Source: Aphanocapsa feldmannii 277cV (lineage in GTDB: Bacteria; Cyanobacteriota; Cyanobacteriia; PCC-6307; Cyanobiaceae). From it: 32,556 bases of DNA. The DNA lies in the NCBI GenBank assembly GCA_004768415.1, contig SRMO01000084.1, positions 1-32,556 on the forward strand, read 5' to 3'. Below the pieces are notes generated by a model that saw only the letters and a list, made by a program, of their open reading frames with translations, was not told the DNA's origin and made no database searches. The translations under genes were made by a program, and so were the position numbers. This document shows, piece after piece, positions 10,919 through 19,441 of this stretch (within the stretch, counting starts at the first letter, position 1; each line of letters starts with the position of its first letter).

Positions 10919-11231
10919 TCACCATGGGATAAGGCCGCCAGCTGGGGGGGCCACAGCCTGCAGACCCCTGACCAGGCTCTCGTAGCTGCCCAGATCGCGG
11001 CCAGCGGTGCCAGCTGTTGCAGTGCCATGTGGCCATGGGCACCGGCACCATGGAGCAGAACCGGAGTCTGATCAAGTCGCTGCAGCGCGGCATCCGCACG
11101 CGGGCCGGCAAGCGTCTGCTCAAAGGTGACGTGATCAAGATGGAAGCCCACCCCGTTCCTGAGCATCCACGGCCCCGTCGTGTTGTCGGGCGCATGGTGC
11201 TGGTGGCTGATGCCGCCGGCTATGTCACCAG
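10919..11231. pseudogene. mosaic remnant: glyS 3'-region fragment (10919-11025) fused to internal chlP fragment (about 11026-11231)
   Basis: 10919-11025 aligns to 15300-15412 inside glyS (same + strand orientation, one extra g, about 7-nt deletion). 11026-11231 aligns to chlP 10071-10276 with 13 hand-counted mismatches in about 206 nt. Confidence 0.93.
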
Positions 11232-11232
11232 G

Positions 11233-11259
11233 GCACCTCGAAAAATCGCTTCTTCCTTA
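11233..11259 (+). repeat. 27-bp repeat copy 1 (gcacctcgaaaaatcgcttcttcctta)
   Basis: Matches 11766-11792 with 3 mismatches; the pair flanks the small secreted protein gene. Confidence 0.8.
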
Positions 11260-11267
11260 GAAGAAGC
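11248..11267 (-). terminator. Rho-independent-type terminator of the small secreted protein gene
   Basis: Minus strand reads GCTTCTTC-TAAG-GAAGAAGC followed by GATTTTT: perfect 8-bp stem, 4-nt loop, T tract; the TAA stop of the gene lies in the loop. Confidence 0.7.
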
Positions 11268-11670
11268 CGTCACTCCAAATATCTAGATCTATGGAATAAT
11301 CAGAATAAGGAGGTTTGGTATCGGAATGGGAGAGATCTTTACAGTAGTAGACGCCACGCACGTGACCGTTACCGCTACCTTTCCTCTTCCTGGAGCCGTT
11401 GAGGTGCCATGTCTTATCTTTGGCATTCTTGACATCGACCTTGACGACAATCTTTCCCTTGTCACTACAGAGGTTGCGTGCCCAAGCGTACCATTTTGGA
11501 TTCCAGAATGAATTGCCCTTATTCTTGTAACCACCTTCCATGCACGGGACCCTATCGGGGTGGAGTCGTTTACCTTTTTCGCATGACGCAAGCACAGGTC
11601 CACCCGTAACTGCCAGCGGCGTCAGCACCGCTGTAAGCCTACTGGCTAACTTCATTGTTCTGATTTGCAT
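11257..11670 (-). CDS. small secreted basic Cys-containing hypothetical protein
   Basis: Signal-peptide-like MKLASRLTAVLTPLAVTGGPVLA|SCEKGK..., mature region with four Cys (SCEK, VPCMEG, RNLCSD, YYCKD); followed directly by a terminator-like hairpin; AT-rich upstream. Start may be 11670 or 11655. Confidence 0.62.
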   Translation of the reverse strand: MQIRTMKLASRLTAVLTPLAVTGGPVLASCEKGKRLHPDRVPCMEGGYKNKGNSFWNPKWYAWARNLCSDKGKIVVKVDVKNAKDKTWHLNGSRKRKGSGNGHVRGVYYCKDLSHSDTKPPYSDYSIDLDIWSDGFF

Positions 11671-11765
11671 TAGGCTGATCTTTAATAGAAGACTCTAATA
11701 AAGAAAGGTAAATAGCAGATTACTAGATCAAACTTTTATACATCTTAATAGTGTGTTCTGACTAG

Positions 11766-11792
11766 GCACCTCGAAAAATTGCCTCTTCTTTA
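11766..11792 (+). repeat. 27-bp repeat copy 2 (gcacctcgaaaaattgcctcttcttta)
   Basis: Near-identical to 11233-11259; its core gcacctcgaaaa recurs at 12728-12739. Confidence 0.8.
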
Positions 11793-11893
11793 TCTGGAAA
11801 GCCCGGCCGACTCACTCAACCCCTTGCCACTACTTGTGCCTTCATAGCAACAGGCCATCCCGCCGGGCAAAGTTGCTGGATTTTTCCAGGTGC
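11766..11893. mobile_element. possible small MITE/IS-end-like element with imperfect terminal inverted repeats
   Basis: Left end GCACCTCGAAAAAT; right end reverse complement GCACCTGGAAAAAT (1 mismatch in 14); interval about 128 bp without a convincing ORF. Confidence 0.35.
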
Positions 11894-13151
11894 TCTACAG
11901 CCGTCCGACCACCGTCTGTTCATGACCGACGCTGGGCTGCACGGCCGGAGACCTGCGCAGCTCGATCAGATCACCACTCTGCACGGCGACGCTGGCCAGC
12001 CGCCGACCGAAAGCGCAACAGCACCGGAAGTAGTCGACACATCGTCCAGACCACTCCGGACCACCAGGCCGGGACAGCCAGCAGAAGGCGGCAACCCCAC
12101 CAGGGAAGAGAACGACACCAGAAAGGGAACGACAGCACCGCTGATAACCAGCAGCCACCTGGCTGTGACCAGGGTCAGACCAGGGGATCATCCACATCTA
12201 TATCCAGCAGCCGCGGCGACGGCGGCGACCCCGGCTCTGCCTGCATCCGCGATGCTTGCGTCAGCGAAGGGGAGGCAGCATCAGCAGCAGGCCCGACAGC
12301 GGGCAGGGATGCTGCTGCTGCTGTTGGCGTCGGTGAGGCTGTTGATGCTGGTGTTGGTATCGGAGCCGGATCAGTGGAGACGGAGACAAGGCGCCAGCCC
12401 TGCTCCTGCCATCCAGGCAGATGCACGGGCCAGGTCCATCGCTGCTGTCTTCCCTTGCAGATGTTCACCATCCGCTGCGGTGCCTGGGGCAGGCGAGGCT
12501 CCCTGGCTGGCTCCGCCTGGGGCGTACCGCCTGAAGTAGCGCTGGCCGGGACGGCTGAGGCCGACGTTCATTCCCTCCGGTGTGGAGGATGTCACCAGGG
12601 CCTTGGTAAGGCAGACCGCCAGCAGATCCGCTGCCAATCCACAGCAATCGCCACGGTTGCGGCTACTGCTGGATGAGGTTCTGAAAGCACTGCAGACGTG
12701 TGAGAACGAACTCGGAACCTACCCAGAGCACCTCGAAAACCAGCCAATCTGCCTCTATAAGATGGTTGGTTACCATGAAGGCATCAGCAGTGACAGAGAA
12801 TCAAGTGAGACAGCAGTGTTTGACCTGAGAGTTTGCTGAAAAACCCGGATCCGTTGTGCCAGAAGAGATCTGACTTGTCGATCCCCTTGTCGATGGGCAA
12901 GGGAAGCTCTGAATTGGCCGGAATCAGACAGCAGCAGACTTGGACGTCTCTCTCTTCACAGGATTTTCAGAAGCTCGGCAGAGACAAGAGGGACTTGCTC
13001 AGAGGTTCCCTCACCTCGCCATTATGAATCTCAGGGCCAGCGGCAAGTCCTTCAATAAACATGAATAAATGTTAAGACACTGATTCCAGCTATTGCCAAG
13101 AATGCCACGCAGGCTGCACACTGTTAGCCAGTTGCTCTTGATTGAGAAGCA

Positions 13152-14414
13152 ATGCCGTTGAACAAGATCAGCCGCATTTTGATGCCCGCATTGCTGAGCT
13201 TGTCAACCGCTTCCTTTTCCTTCGCTGTCCAAGCGGCTGAGCGAGGCAGGATCAGATCCCTACAGGGCAAGGCCGATCTGCTGCAACACGACCTCGCCCC
13301 TGGCATCAACACGCCGACGTTCGTCAACGGAGGAGCAAGGGACAGCGCAGCACTGGATAATAACATGAATAACCTGGAAGGGCTGCATATCAGTCAAAAC
13401 CGGCTGTCGGCTCCGAAATCCGAAAGAGATGTGTTGATTGAATTCTACGACGCGACCAATGGTGATAATTGGGAAAATAACACTAACTGGAAGAGTAATA
13501 AACCCCTCAGCGAATGGTATGGCATCACCACCGATAGTTCAGGGCGGGTGACCGAGCTGAAGCTTCGCAACAACCAACTGACGGGAAGTATCCCCGCGGC
13601 CTTGGGTAACTTAAACAATCTCACAGAGCTGGATCTTGCCTCCAACAAACTCAGAGGATCGATCCCCACGGCCTTGGGCAACTTGAGCAATCTCAAAAAA
13701 CTGGATCTCAGCAATAGCAAATCAGCCAAAGAGATTGCTCGCATAGATAAAGATATTGCTCGCACAAGTAAAAATATTCAGCTTCATAACGAGATTCAAA
13801 GAGGTATTGGCGAGCTTGGTAGCCTGCTTGGAATAGAAGATGAAGATAACACATCCAAGCAGTCATTGAAAGAAGGTAAAGATTACGAAAAAATGGCTAA
13901 ATATTACGAACAACTTGCTACAAATATAAATATACTGACGGGACCAATTCCCACAGTGTTGGGCAACTTGAATAATCTCACGGAATTGAATCTTGGCGGC
14001 AACGAACTGACGGGACCGATCCCGCCAGCTTTGGGCAACTTGACTAACCTCAGAGAACTGAATCTTTACGACAACCAACTATCGGGAAGGATCCCGGCCG
14101 CTTTGGGCAACTTGACTAATCTCAGATTGCTGGATCTTTCCGACAACCAACTATCGGGAAGGATCCCGCCAGCTTTGGGCAACTTGACTAAGCTCGCAAG
14201 ACTGTATCTTAACGACAACCAACTGACGGGAAGGATTCCGGCCGCTTTGGGCAACTTGAACAACCTCAAATCCCTGAATCTTTCCTACAACCAACTAACG
14301 GGAAGGATTCCGGCCGCTTTGGGCAACTTGACTAAGCTCAAAACACTGGATCTTGACGGCAACCAACTGACAGGATCAATCCCTGCGGCGCTAAAGGAGG
14401 CGCTAGAGCAATAG
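13152..14414 (+). CDS. secreted plant-type leucine-rich-repeat protein
   Basis: Signal peptide-like N-terminus, cap region ERDVLIEFYDATNGDNWENNTNWKSNKPLSEWYGIT, then 24-aa repeats LxxLxLxxNxLxGxIPxALGNLxN. Confidence 0.92.
   Translation: MPLNKISRILMPALLSLSTASFSFAVQAAERGRIRSLQGKADLLQHDLAPGINTPTFVNGGARDSAALDNNMNNLEGLHISQNRLSAPKSERDVLIEFYDATNGDNWENNTNWKSNKPLSEWYGITTDSSGRVTELKLRNNQLTGSIPAALGNLNNLTELDLASNKLRGSIPTALGNLSNLKKLDLSNSKSAKEIARIDKDIARTSKNIQLHNEIQRGIGELGSLLGIEDEDNTSKQSLKEGKDYEKMAKYYEQLATNINILTGPIPTVLGNLNNLTELNLGGNELTGPIPPALGNLTNLRELNLYDNQLSGRIPAALGNLTNLRLLDLSDNQLSGRIPPALGNLTKLARLYLNDNQLTGRIPAALGNLNNLKSLNLSYNQLTGRIPAALGNLTKLKTLDLDGNQLTGSIPAALKEALEQ
13551..14395 (+). repeat. 72-bp (24-aa) LRR-coding tandem repeats, interrupted by a non-LRR insert at about 13722-13934
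   Basis: Repeated nucleotide blocks such as ggaaggatcccggccgctttgggcaacttgactaa; about nine protein repeats counted, the third split by the insert. Confidence 0.85.
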
Positions 14415-14858
14415 CGGCTGCATATGGAAGCCAATCAATTTACCAACTGACAGATTGTTCCCCTGACGATATTAAGAAAGCTCTGAAAAACTGACACAAC
14501 ACGCAGGTCGGCCACCAGCGCACATTGCACCGCAAGAGATTTCAGCAAGAGCATGATGAGAATGAGGAATTACCCAGAGTTTTCCCAGGTCGTCGATGCC
14601 CGGTGAACAGGACAGCCTTCCTGTGGGCGATCAGTCAACATGATTGAAGACATATCACCACTCCGGCACAGCCAAGCAAGGTCCAAACTTTCCTGCGAAA
14701 CCGAAGCTTGAAGCCGGTAGATCCATCTCGCCGCCAGCAAGGTCCGAGCATATTGTTCTGGTATTCCGGAATCTCTCTGAGCAGCCTCTGGACAACTTCC
14801 CATCGTCAATCTGAAAGCCAGGTTGCGGCAAGGGGTTTGGCTCACAGATCGGTCAACA

Positions 14859-15122
14859 TCACGAATGGTTCAGCGTATCCTTGTCGCTCAACGGTGGTCG
14901 TGAGAACGAGCCCAGCATGCCCTGCTTCTCCAGCCGAGCCTTGACGGTGAAGGAATGCATGGCCTTGTCGTGATCGGCATGGAGGATCAACTGACGGGTC
15001 TTTTCCCTGATGCTGTCAGGCAAACTCTGGACAATCTTGCATCTCGAATTCCATTGCCAGTGGCAGCAAGGCTTTTCGGCACCGAGACACTCCTTTTCGC
15101 CGCTTATCCAGACCTTCCTCAA
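14859..15122 (-). pseudogene. IS3-family-like transposase (integrase core) remnant
   Basis: Minus-strand translation ...SLPDSIREKTRQLILHADHDKAMHSFTVKARLEKQGMLGSFSRPPLSDKDTLNHS resembles the IS3 OrfB core LHSDNGxxMxxxTxxAxLxxLGVxxSFSRPxVSDDNPYSE; the rest of the transposase is not recognisable. Confidence 0.75.
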
Positions 15123-15181
15123 GCACAGCCAACATGATCAGACATGCTGCAGCGCAGTGGATCTACTCGTACTCGTTGCGG

Positions 15182-17347
15182 TCAGCCCGTGAGCACCGAG
15201 AAATCAGCCAGGGCGGCGGCCTGGTTGCGCAACAGACCCAGCAGGTTGAGACGGTTGCGGCGTATCGCCGGATCGTCGGCCATGACCAGGACGCTGTCCT
15301 CACCGTCGAAGAAGGCGGCCAGCTGGGGGGCCACAGCCTGCAGACCCCTGACCAGGCTCTCGTAGCTGTCCCGATTGCGGCCAGTGGCCAGCGGTGCCAG
15401 CTGTTGCAGTGCAGCGAGGAAGGCCCGCTCACTGGCTTTCGAGCTGAACAGGGACGGATCCACCACAGCTTCGGGATCCACCACATCCCTTGCCAGATCT
15501 CCTTTCACCGCCAGGCGCGCCGCCCGCTGCACCACGGTCTGAATGGGAGCGAGGCCACCGCTGGCCCGCAGACCCTGCAGCAGATCAGCGCGTTGCAGCA
15601 CATCGAGCGGACGACGCAGCGGTGGCTTGATGGCGAACACAGCGGCGGCGATGTCATGGTCCACGCCACGTTCCTCCAACAGGGCAAGGAGGCGCTGGCC
15701 GAGGAAGTGCTCGAGATCCTGTGTCAGCTGTTCCCGTTTCGGTGACAGGGTGGTCAGCGTGTCCAGCGTTGCGGCGATCTGCTCCTGCAGCACGGCCGTG
15801 AGGTCCGGTTCCCAGCCGGCAGCGGCAAGGATGCGCAGCAGCCCGTTGCCGGCGCGGCGCAGGGCGAAGGGATCGGAAGAACCGCTGGGACGCTGGCCCG
15901 TGCAGAAGATGCCGACCAGCAGATCGAGCCGGTCGGCCAGGGCCAGCAGCTGCCCTGCAGGGGATGCGGGCAGGTCGTCAGCGGCACCCCTGGGCAGGTA
16001 GTGCTCCCGTATGGCCACCGCCACCGCTCGGCTCTCGCCACTGCAGAGGGCATATTTTCCCCCCATCAGCCCCTGCAGTTCGGGAAATTCACAGACCATC
16101 CGCGACACCAGGTCGGCCTTGCAGAGTTCGGCGGCACGATGGGCCGGGCCGGCGACCTCAACCGGCAGCTCGAGGCGCATGGCGAGGGCGTCAACGCTGG
16201 CGATGAGGCGCTGGCGTCGGTCTTCCAGGGAGCCGAGCCCTTCGGCGAAGGTCATCGCTGCAAGGCCGGGCAGCAGGGTCTCGAGGCTGGCCTTGCGATC
16301 CTGCTCATAGAAGAAGGCACCATCGGCCAGCCGTGCCCGCAGCACCCGCTCGTTGCCGCGGCGGATGCTGTCGCCGGCATCGGGGTCGGCGCCATTGGTG
16401 ATGACCAGGAAGCGGGGCAGGAGAGTGCCCCGGGCGTCCAATGCAAGGGGATCCGCTGTGCCCGTGAACAGCGGCACATAGCGCTGGTGGCTGGTCATGA
16501 CCATGGCGGACACTTCCGCCGGAAGGTCGAGGTAGCGCTCTGCGATGCTGCCGACCAGAATGCCGGGTGCTTCCACCAGATCGACCAATTCCTCCAGCAG
16601 CGGCGCCTCGAGTTGCGCTGTGGCCTGAAGCGCGGACGCTTCGGTCTCGATCAGCGCGGTGATGGCGGCGCGGCGAGCGGCCCGATCGGCCATGACGCCG
16701 GCGGTCGCCAGGCTGGAGAGATAGGCATCGGCATGGGGAATGGGCAGGGGGGAGGGGTCACTGCCCCGGCGCAGCCCCCGGGAGAGGGCAGCGCTGCTCA
16801 CCGCCGTGTCGCCGCTGCCGAGGCTCACGGGAAGAATCCGATCGTCCTGCAGCGCCACCAGCCAGCGGATCGGCCGGCTGAAGCGCAGCTCGCCTTCGCC
16901 CCAGCGCATGAAGCGCTTGCCCTGGATTGCCGCGATCCAGCGCGGAATGGCCTCGGCCAGCAATGAACCGCTGGAGCGTCCAGGTTCAATGCGGTGGGCA
17001 AACACGAAGGCACCCCTGGGGGTGTCACGCACCTGCAGGGACTCCGGCGCAACACCGCAACGCCTGGCGAAGCCGATGGCGGCGCGGCTGGGTCGGCCGT
17101 CGTGGAAAGCCTGCGCTGCAGGAGGTCCCTTGCGTTCTTCACGCCGTTCAGGCTGCCGCTCGGGCAGGTCCTCGATCAGCAGGGCCAGTCGGCGTGGGGT
17201 ACTGAAGCTCGAGATCGAGAGGGTTCCCAGCGGGAGGTGCCAGTGCTTCAGGGCCTCCGTTGCCAGTTGCTGCAGCTGCTCGCCGGCGGAAGCACAGAAC
17301 GTGGCAGGCAGCTCTTCGCTGCCGATTTCGAGCAGAAACGTGGCCAC
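15182..17347 (-). CDS. glyS: glycyl-tRNA synthetase beta subunit
   Basis: MATFLLEIGSEELPATFCASAGEQLQQLATEAL..., FMRWGEGELRFSRPIRWLVALQDD, GTLLPRFLVITNGADPD: GlyS. Confidence 0.96.
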   Translation of the reverse strand: MATFLLEIGSEELPATFCASAGEQLQQLATEALKHWHLPLGTLSISSFSTPRRLALLIEDLPERQPERREERKGPPAAQAFHDGRPSRAAIGFARRCGVAPESLQVRDTPRGAFVFAHRIEPGRSSGSLLAEAIPRWIAAIQGKRFMRWGEGELRFSRPIRWLVALQDDRILPVSLGSGDTAVSSAALSRGLRRGSDPSPLPIPHADAYLSSLATAGVMADRAARRAAITALIETEASALQATAQLEAPLLEELVDLVEAPGILVGSIAERYLDLPAEVSAMVMTSHQRYVPLFTGTADPLALDARGTLLPRFLVITNGADPDAGDSIRRGNERVLRARLADGAFFYEQDRKASLETLLPGLAAMTFAEGLGSLEDRRQRLIASVDALAMRLELPVEVAGPAHRAAELCKADLVSRMVCEFPELQGLMGGKYALCSGESRAVAVAIREHYLPRGAADDLPASPAGQLLALADRLDLLVGIFCTGQRPSGSSDPFALRRAGNGLLRILAAAGWEPDLTAVLQEQIAATLDTLTTLSPKREQLTQDLEHFLGQRLLALLEERGVDHDIAAAVFAIKPPLRRPLDVLQRADLLQGLRASGGLAPIQTVVQRAARLAVKGDLARDVVDPEAVVDPSLFSSKASERAFLAALQQLAPLATGRNRDSYESLVRGLQAVAPQLAAFFDGEDSVLVMADDPAIRRNRLNLLGLLRNQAAALADFSVLTG

Positions 17348-17532
17348 CCATCGGACCCTGCGTGCTGCCAGACTCTATGGGTGCACCAGGACAGCCTGGG
17401 CAAGCTCTGCAAAACGGCACTGGCTTGTGACTGTCTTGTCTTGCCGGCTGCCACAAGGCTGCAACCCTGCAATGGCCCGGTCCTGGCAGGCCACTGGTTG
17501 TTTAGGTTCATGGGCAGTGTGGTTCGGCGTGC

Positions 17533-19299
17533 ATGGCTGGGGTTCCGGAGAGGGAGGCCATCGCGGCTGGTCTCCTGGCAGAAAACGGCAACGGTCCCAC
17601 CAAGACCGAGCAGTTGAAGCTGGGCAGCGGCTACCTGCGTGAACCCCTCGCTTCCGAACTGGAGAACGAGCAGGCGTTCTTCAGCAACGACGCCGTTTCG
17701 TTGCTGAAGTTCCATGGCAGCTATCAGCAGGACAACAGGGACCACCGCATCAGGGGGCAGGAGCGGGACTGGGGGATGATGCTGCGCCTGCGCACTCCCG
17801 CGGGCCGTGTTCCCGCCCAGCTCTATCTCGCCCTCGATGCCATCGCCGATCGCTATGGCAATGGCAGCCTCCGGGCCACCACCCGTCAGACGTTCCAGCT
17901 CCACGGCATTGCCAAGCAGGACCTGCGCACCGTGCTCGGCACCATCGTGCGCAACCTGGGCTTCAGTCTGGGTGCCTGCGGTGACATCAACCGCAATGTG
18001 ATGGCGCCGGCGGCACCCTTCGCGGGCAAGGGCTACCCCGCTGCGCGGCGCCTTGCCGACGAGATCGCCGTGTTGCTCACCGCCAGGGCTGCCATGGGTG
18101 CCTACCTGGATCTCTGGGTGAACGGAGAGAAGCGCTACCGCATCCGATCCAATCCCAAGGTGAGCCGCGCCAAGCGCTTCGATGCCACGCCGGTCGTCCA
18201 TAGCGGAGACAAGTGGGAGCCCCTCTACGGAGCGCGCTACCTGCCGCGCAAGTTCAAGGTGGCTGTGACGGTTCCCGGAGACAATTCCGTGGACCTGCTG
18301 ACCCAGGATCTCGGCCTGGTGGTCTTCACCGACCTTGGCGGCCGCCTGCGTGGCGCCAACGTCTACGTGGGTGGCGGTATGGGCCGCACCCACAACAAGG
18401 AAGAAACCTTTGCCCGCCTTGCCGACCCACTGGGCTACGTCACCGGTACCCAGCTGCTGGATCTGGTCAAGGCCATCGTTGCCATTCAGCGGGACCATGG
18501 CGACCGCAGAAACCGTCTCCACGCCCGTTTCAAATACCTCATCCACGATCAGGGGCTCCAGTGGCTGCGGGAGCAGCTGAAGCGCTACTTCAACGGGACC
18601 ATCGAACCCTTGCGCAGGGAACCCACCCCAATCCTGGAGGACTACCTCGGCTGGCAGCGACAGGGAGATGGCAAGTGGTTCGTCGGTCTGCCGGTGCTCA
18701 CCGGTCGGATCGAGGGAAACCTGAAGCAGCTGTTGCTGCGACTGGTGAGCAAATACCAGCCGGAAATCCGGCTCACACCCAACCAGGACATCCTGCTCTG
18801 CCAGATCGCCGCCAACCAGAAGGCCGACATCCAGCAGCAGCTCGTCGCCGCCGGCCTGGCTGATCCCGCCAACCCGGACCGGCTTGCCCGTCACGCCATC
18901 GCCTGCCCTGCCCTGCCCACCTGCGGACTGGCCATCACCGAGTCGGAACGCAGTCTGCCGGACGTGCTGAGCCGCATCGAGGCCCTGCTGCGGGCCGAGG
19001 CGATCGACCAGACGGTGCTGGTTCGCATGACCGGTTGCCCCAATGGCTGTGCAAGGCCCTACATGGCCGAAATCGGTCTGGTGGGAAGTGTGCCCGGCTG
19101 TTATCAGCTCTGGCTCGGTGGAACGCCTGGTCTCACCCGACTGGCCCGTCCGATTCTCGATCGCATGCCTCTGGAGCGGCTGGAACACACCCTGCAGCCC
19201 CTGCTGCGGGACTGGAAGCAGGATGGCCCGCAACACAGCTTCGGCGACTTCTGCAGCGGCCTGGATGACGCTGCCCTGCTGGCCAGGCTTGGCCGTTGA
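17533..19299 (+). CDS. sir: ferredoxin-sulfite reductase
   Basis: Siroheme/4Fe-4S reductase motifs ATTRQTFQLHGI, GACGDINRNVMAP, ACPALPTCGLA and TGCPNGCARPY; GDINRNVMAP favours sulfite over nitrite reductase. Confidence 0.94.
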   Translation: MAGVPEREAIAAGLLAENGNGPTKTEQLKLGSGYLREPLASELENEQAFFSNDAVSLLKFHGSYQQDNRDHRIRGQERDWGMMLRLRTPAGRVPAQLYLALDAIADRYGNGSLRATTRQTFQLHGIAKQDLRTVLGTIVRNLGFSLGACGDINRNVMAPAAPFAGKGYPAARRLADEIAVLLTARAAMGAYLDLWVNGEKRYRIRSNPKVSRAKRFDATPVVHSGDKWEPLYGARYLPRKFKVAVTVPGDNSVDLLTQDLGLVVFTDLGGRLRGANVYVGGGMGRTHNKEETFARLADPLGYVTGTQLLDLVKAIVAIQRDHGDRRNRLHARFKYLIHDQGLQWLREQLKRYFNGTIEPLRREPTPILEDYLGWQRQGDGKWFVGLPVLTGRIEGNLKQLLLRLVSKYQPEIRLTPNQDILLCQIAANQKADIQQQLVAAGLADPANPDRLARHAIACPALPTCGLAITESERSLPDVLSRIEALLRAEAIDQTVLVRMTGCPNGCARPYMAEIGLVGSVPGCYQLWLGGTPGLTRLARPILDRMPLERLEHTLQPLLRDWKQDGPQHSFGDFCSGLDDAALLARLGR

Positions 19300-19441
19300 G
19301 GCAGGGCTGGCAAGCCCCTCGGCTTGGCGCTGGCCTCAAGCAGGTTGGCGCTCGCCTCAGGCCCCGAGCAGCCATGGTGAGGGCTGACAGGCTGGGCCTT
19401 GTCAGTTGCTGGAGGTGTCGTGGCTGAGCGGCCACCCCGGA

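Noticed and set aside
11834-12676. 280-aa + strand ORF and overlapping minus ORFs in the island
   Set aside because: All frames are low complexity and broken (GCTGCT-type runs); minus frames could be a decayed secreted protein, but I could not connect them into one recognisable product.
13445-14269. Minus ORFs with repeated LFKLPKAAGILPVSWL
   Set aside because: Antisense translation of the LRR-coding repeats, not an independent protein.
13551-14395. Tandem repeats considered as CRISPR-like
   Set aside because: The 72-bp repeats are in-frame LRR coding units without unique spacers; no CRISPR array or cas gene seen.
14716-15169. Inverted TGGATCTAC-containing segments either side of the IS3 remnant
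   Set aside because: Only a 9-bp perfect core with weak flanks; not convincing as IS terminal repeats.
17248-19236. 662-aa minus ORF opposite sir
   Set aside because: Antisense shadow of sir, whose siroheme motifs are clear.
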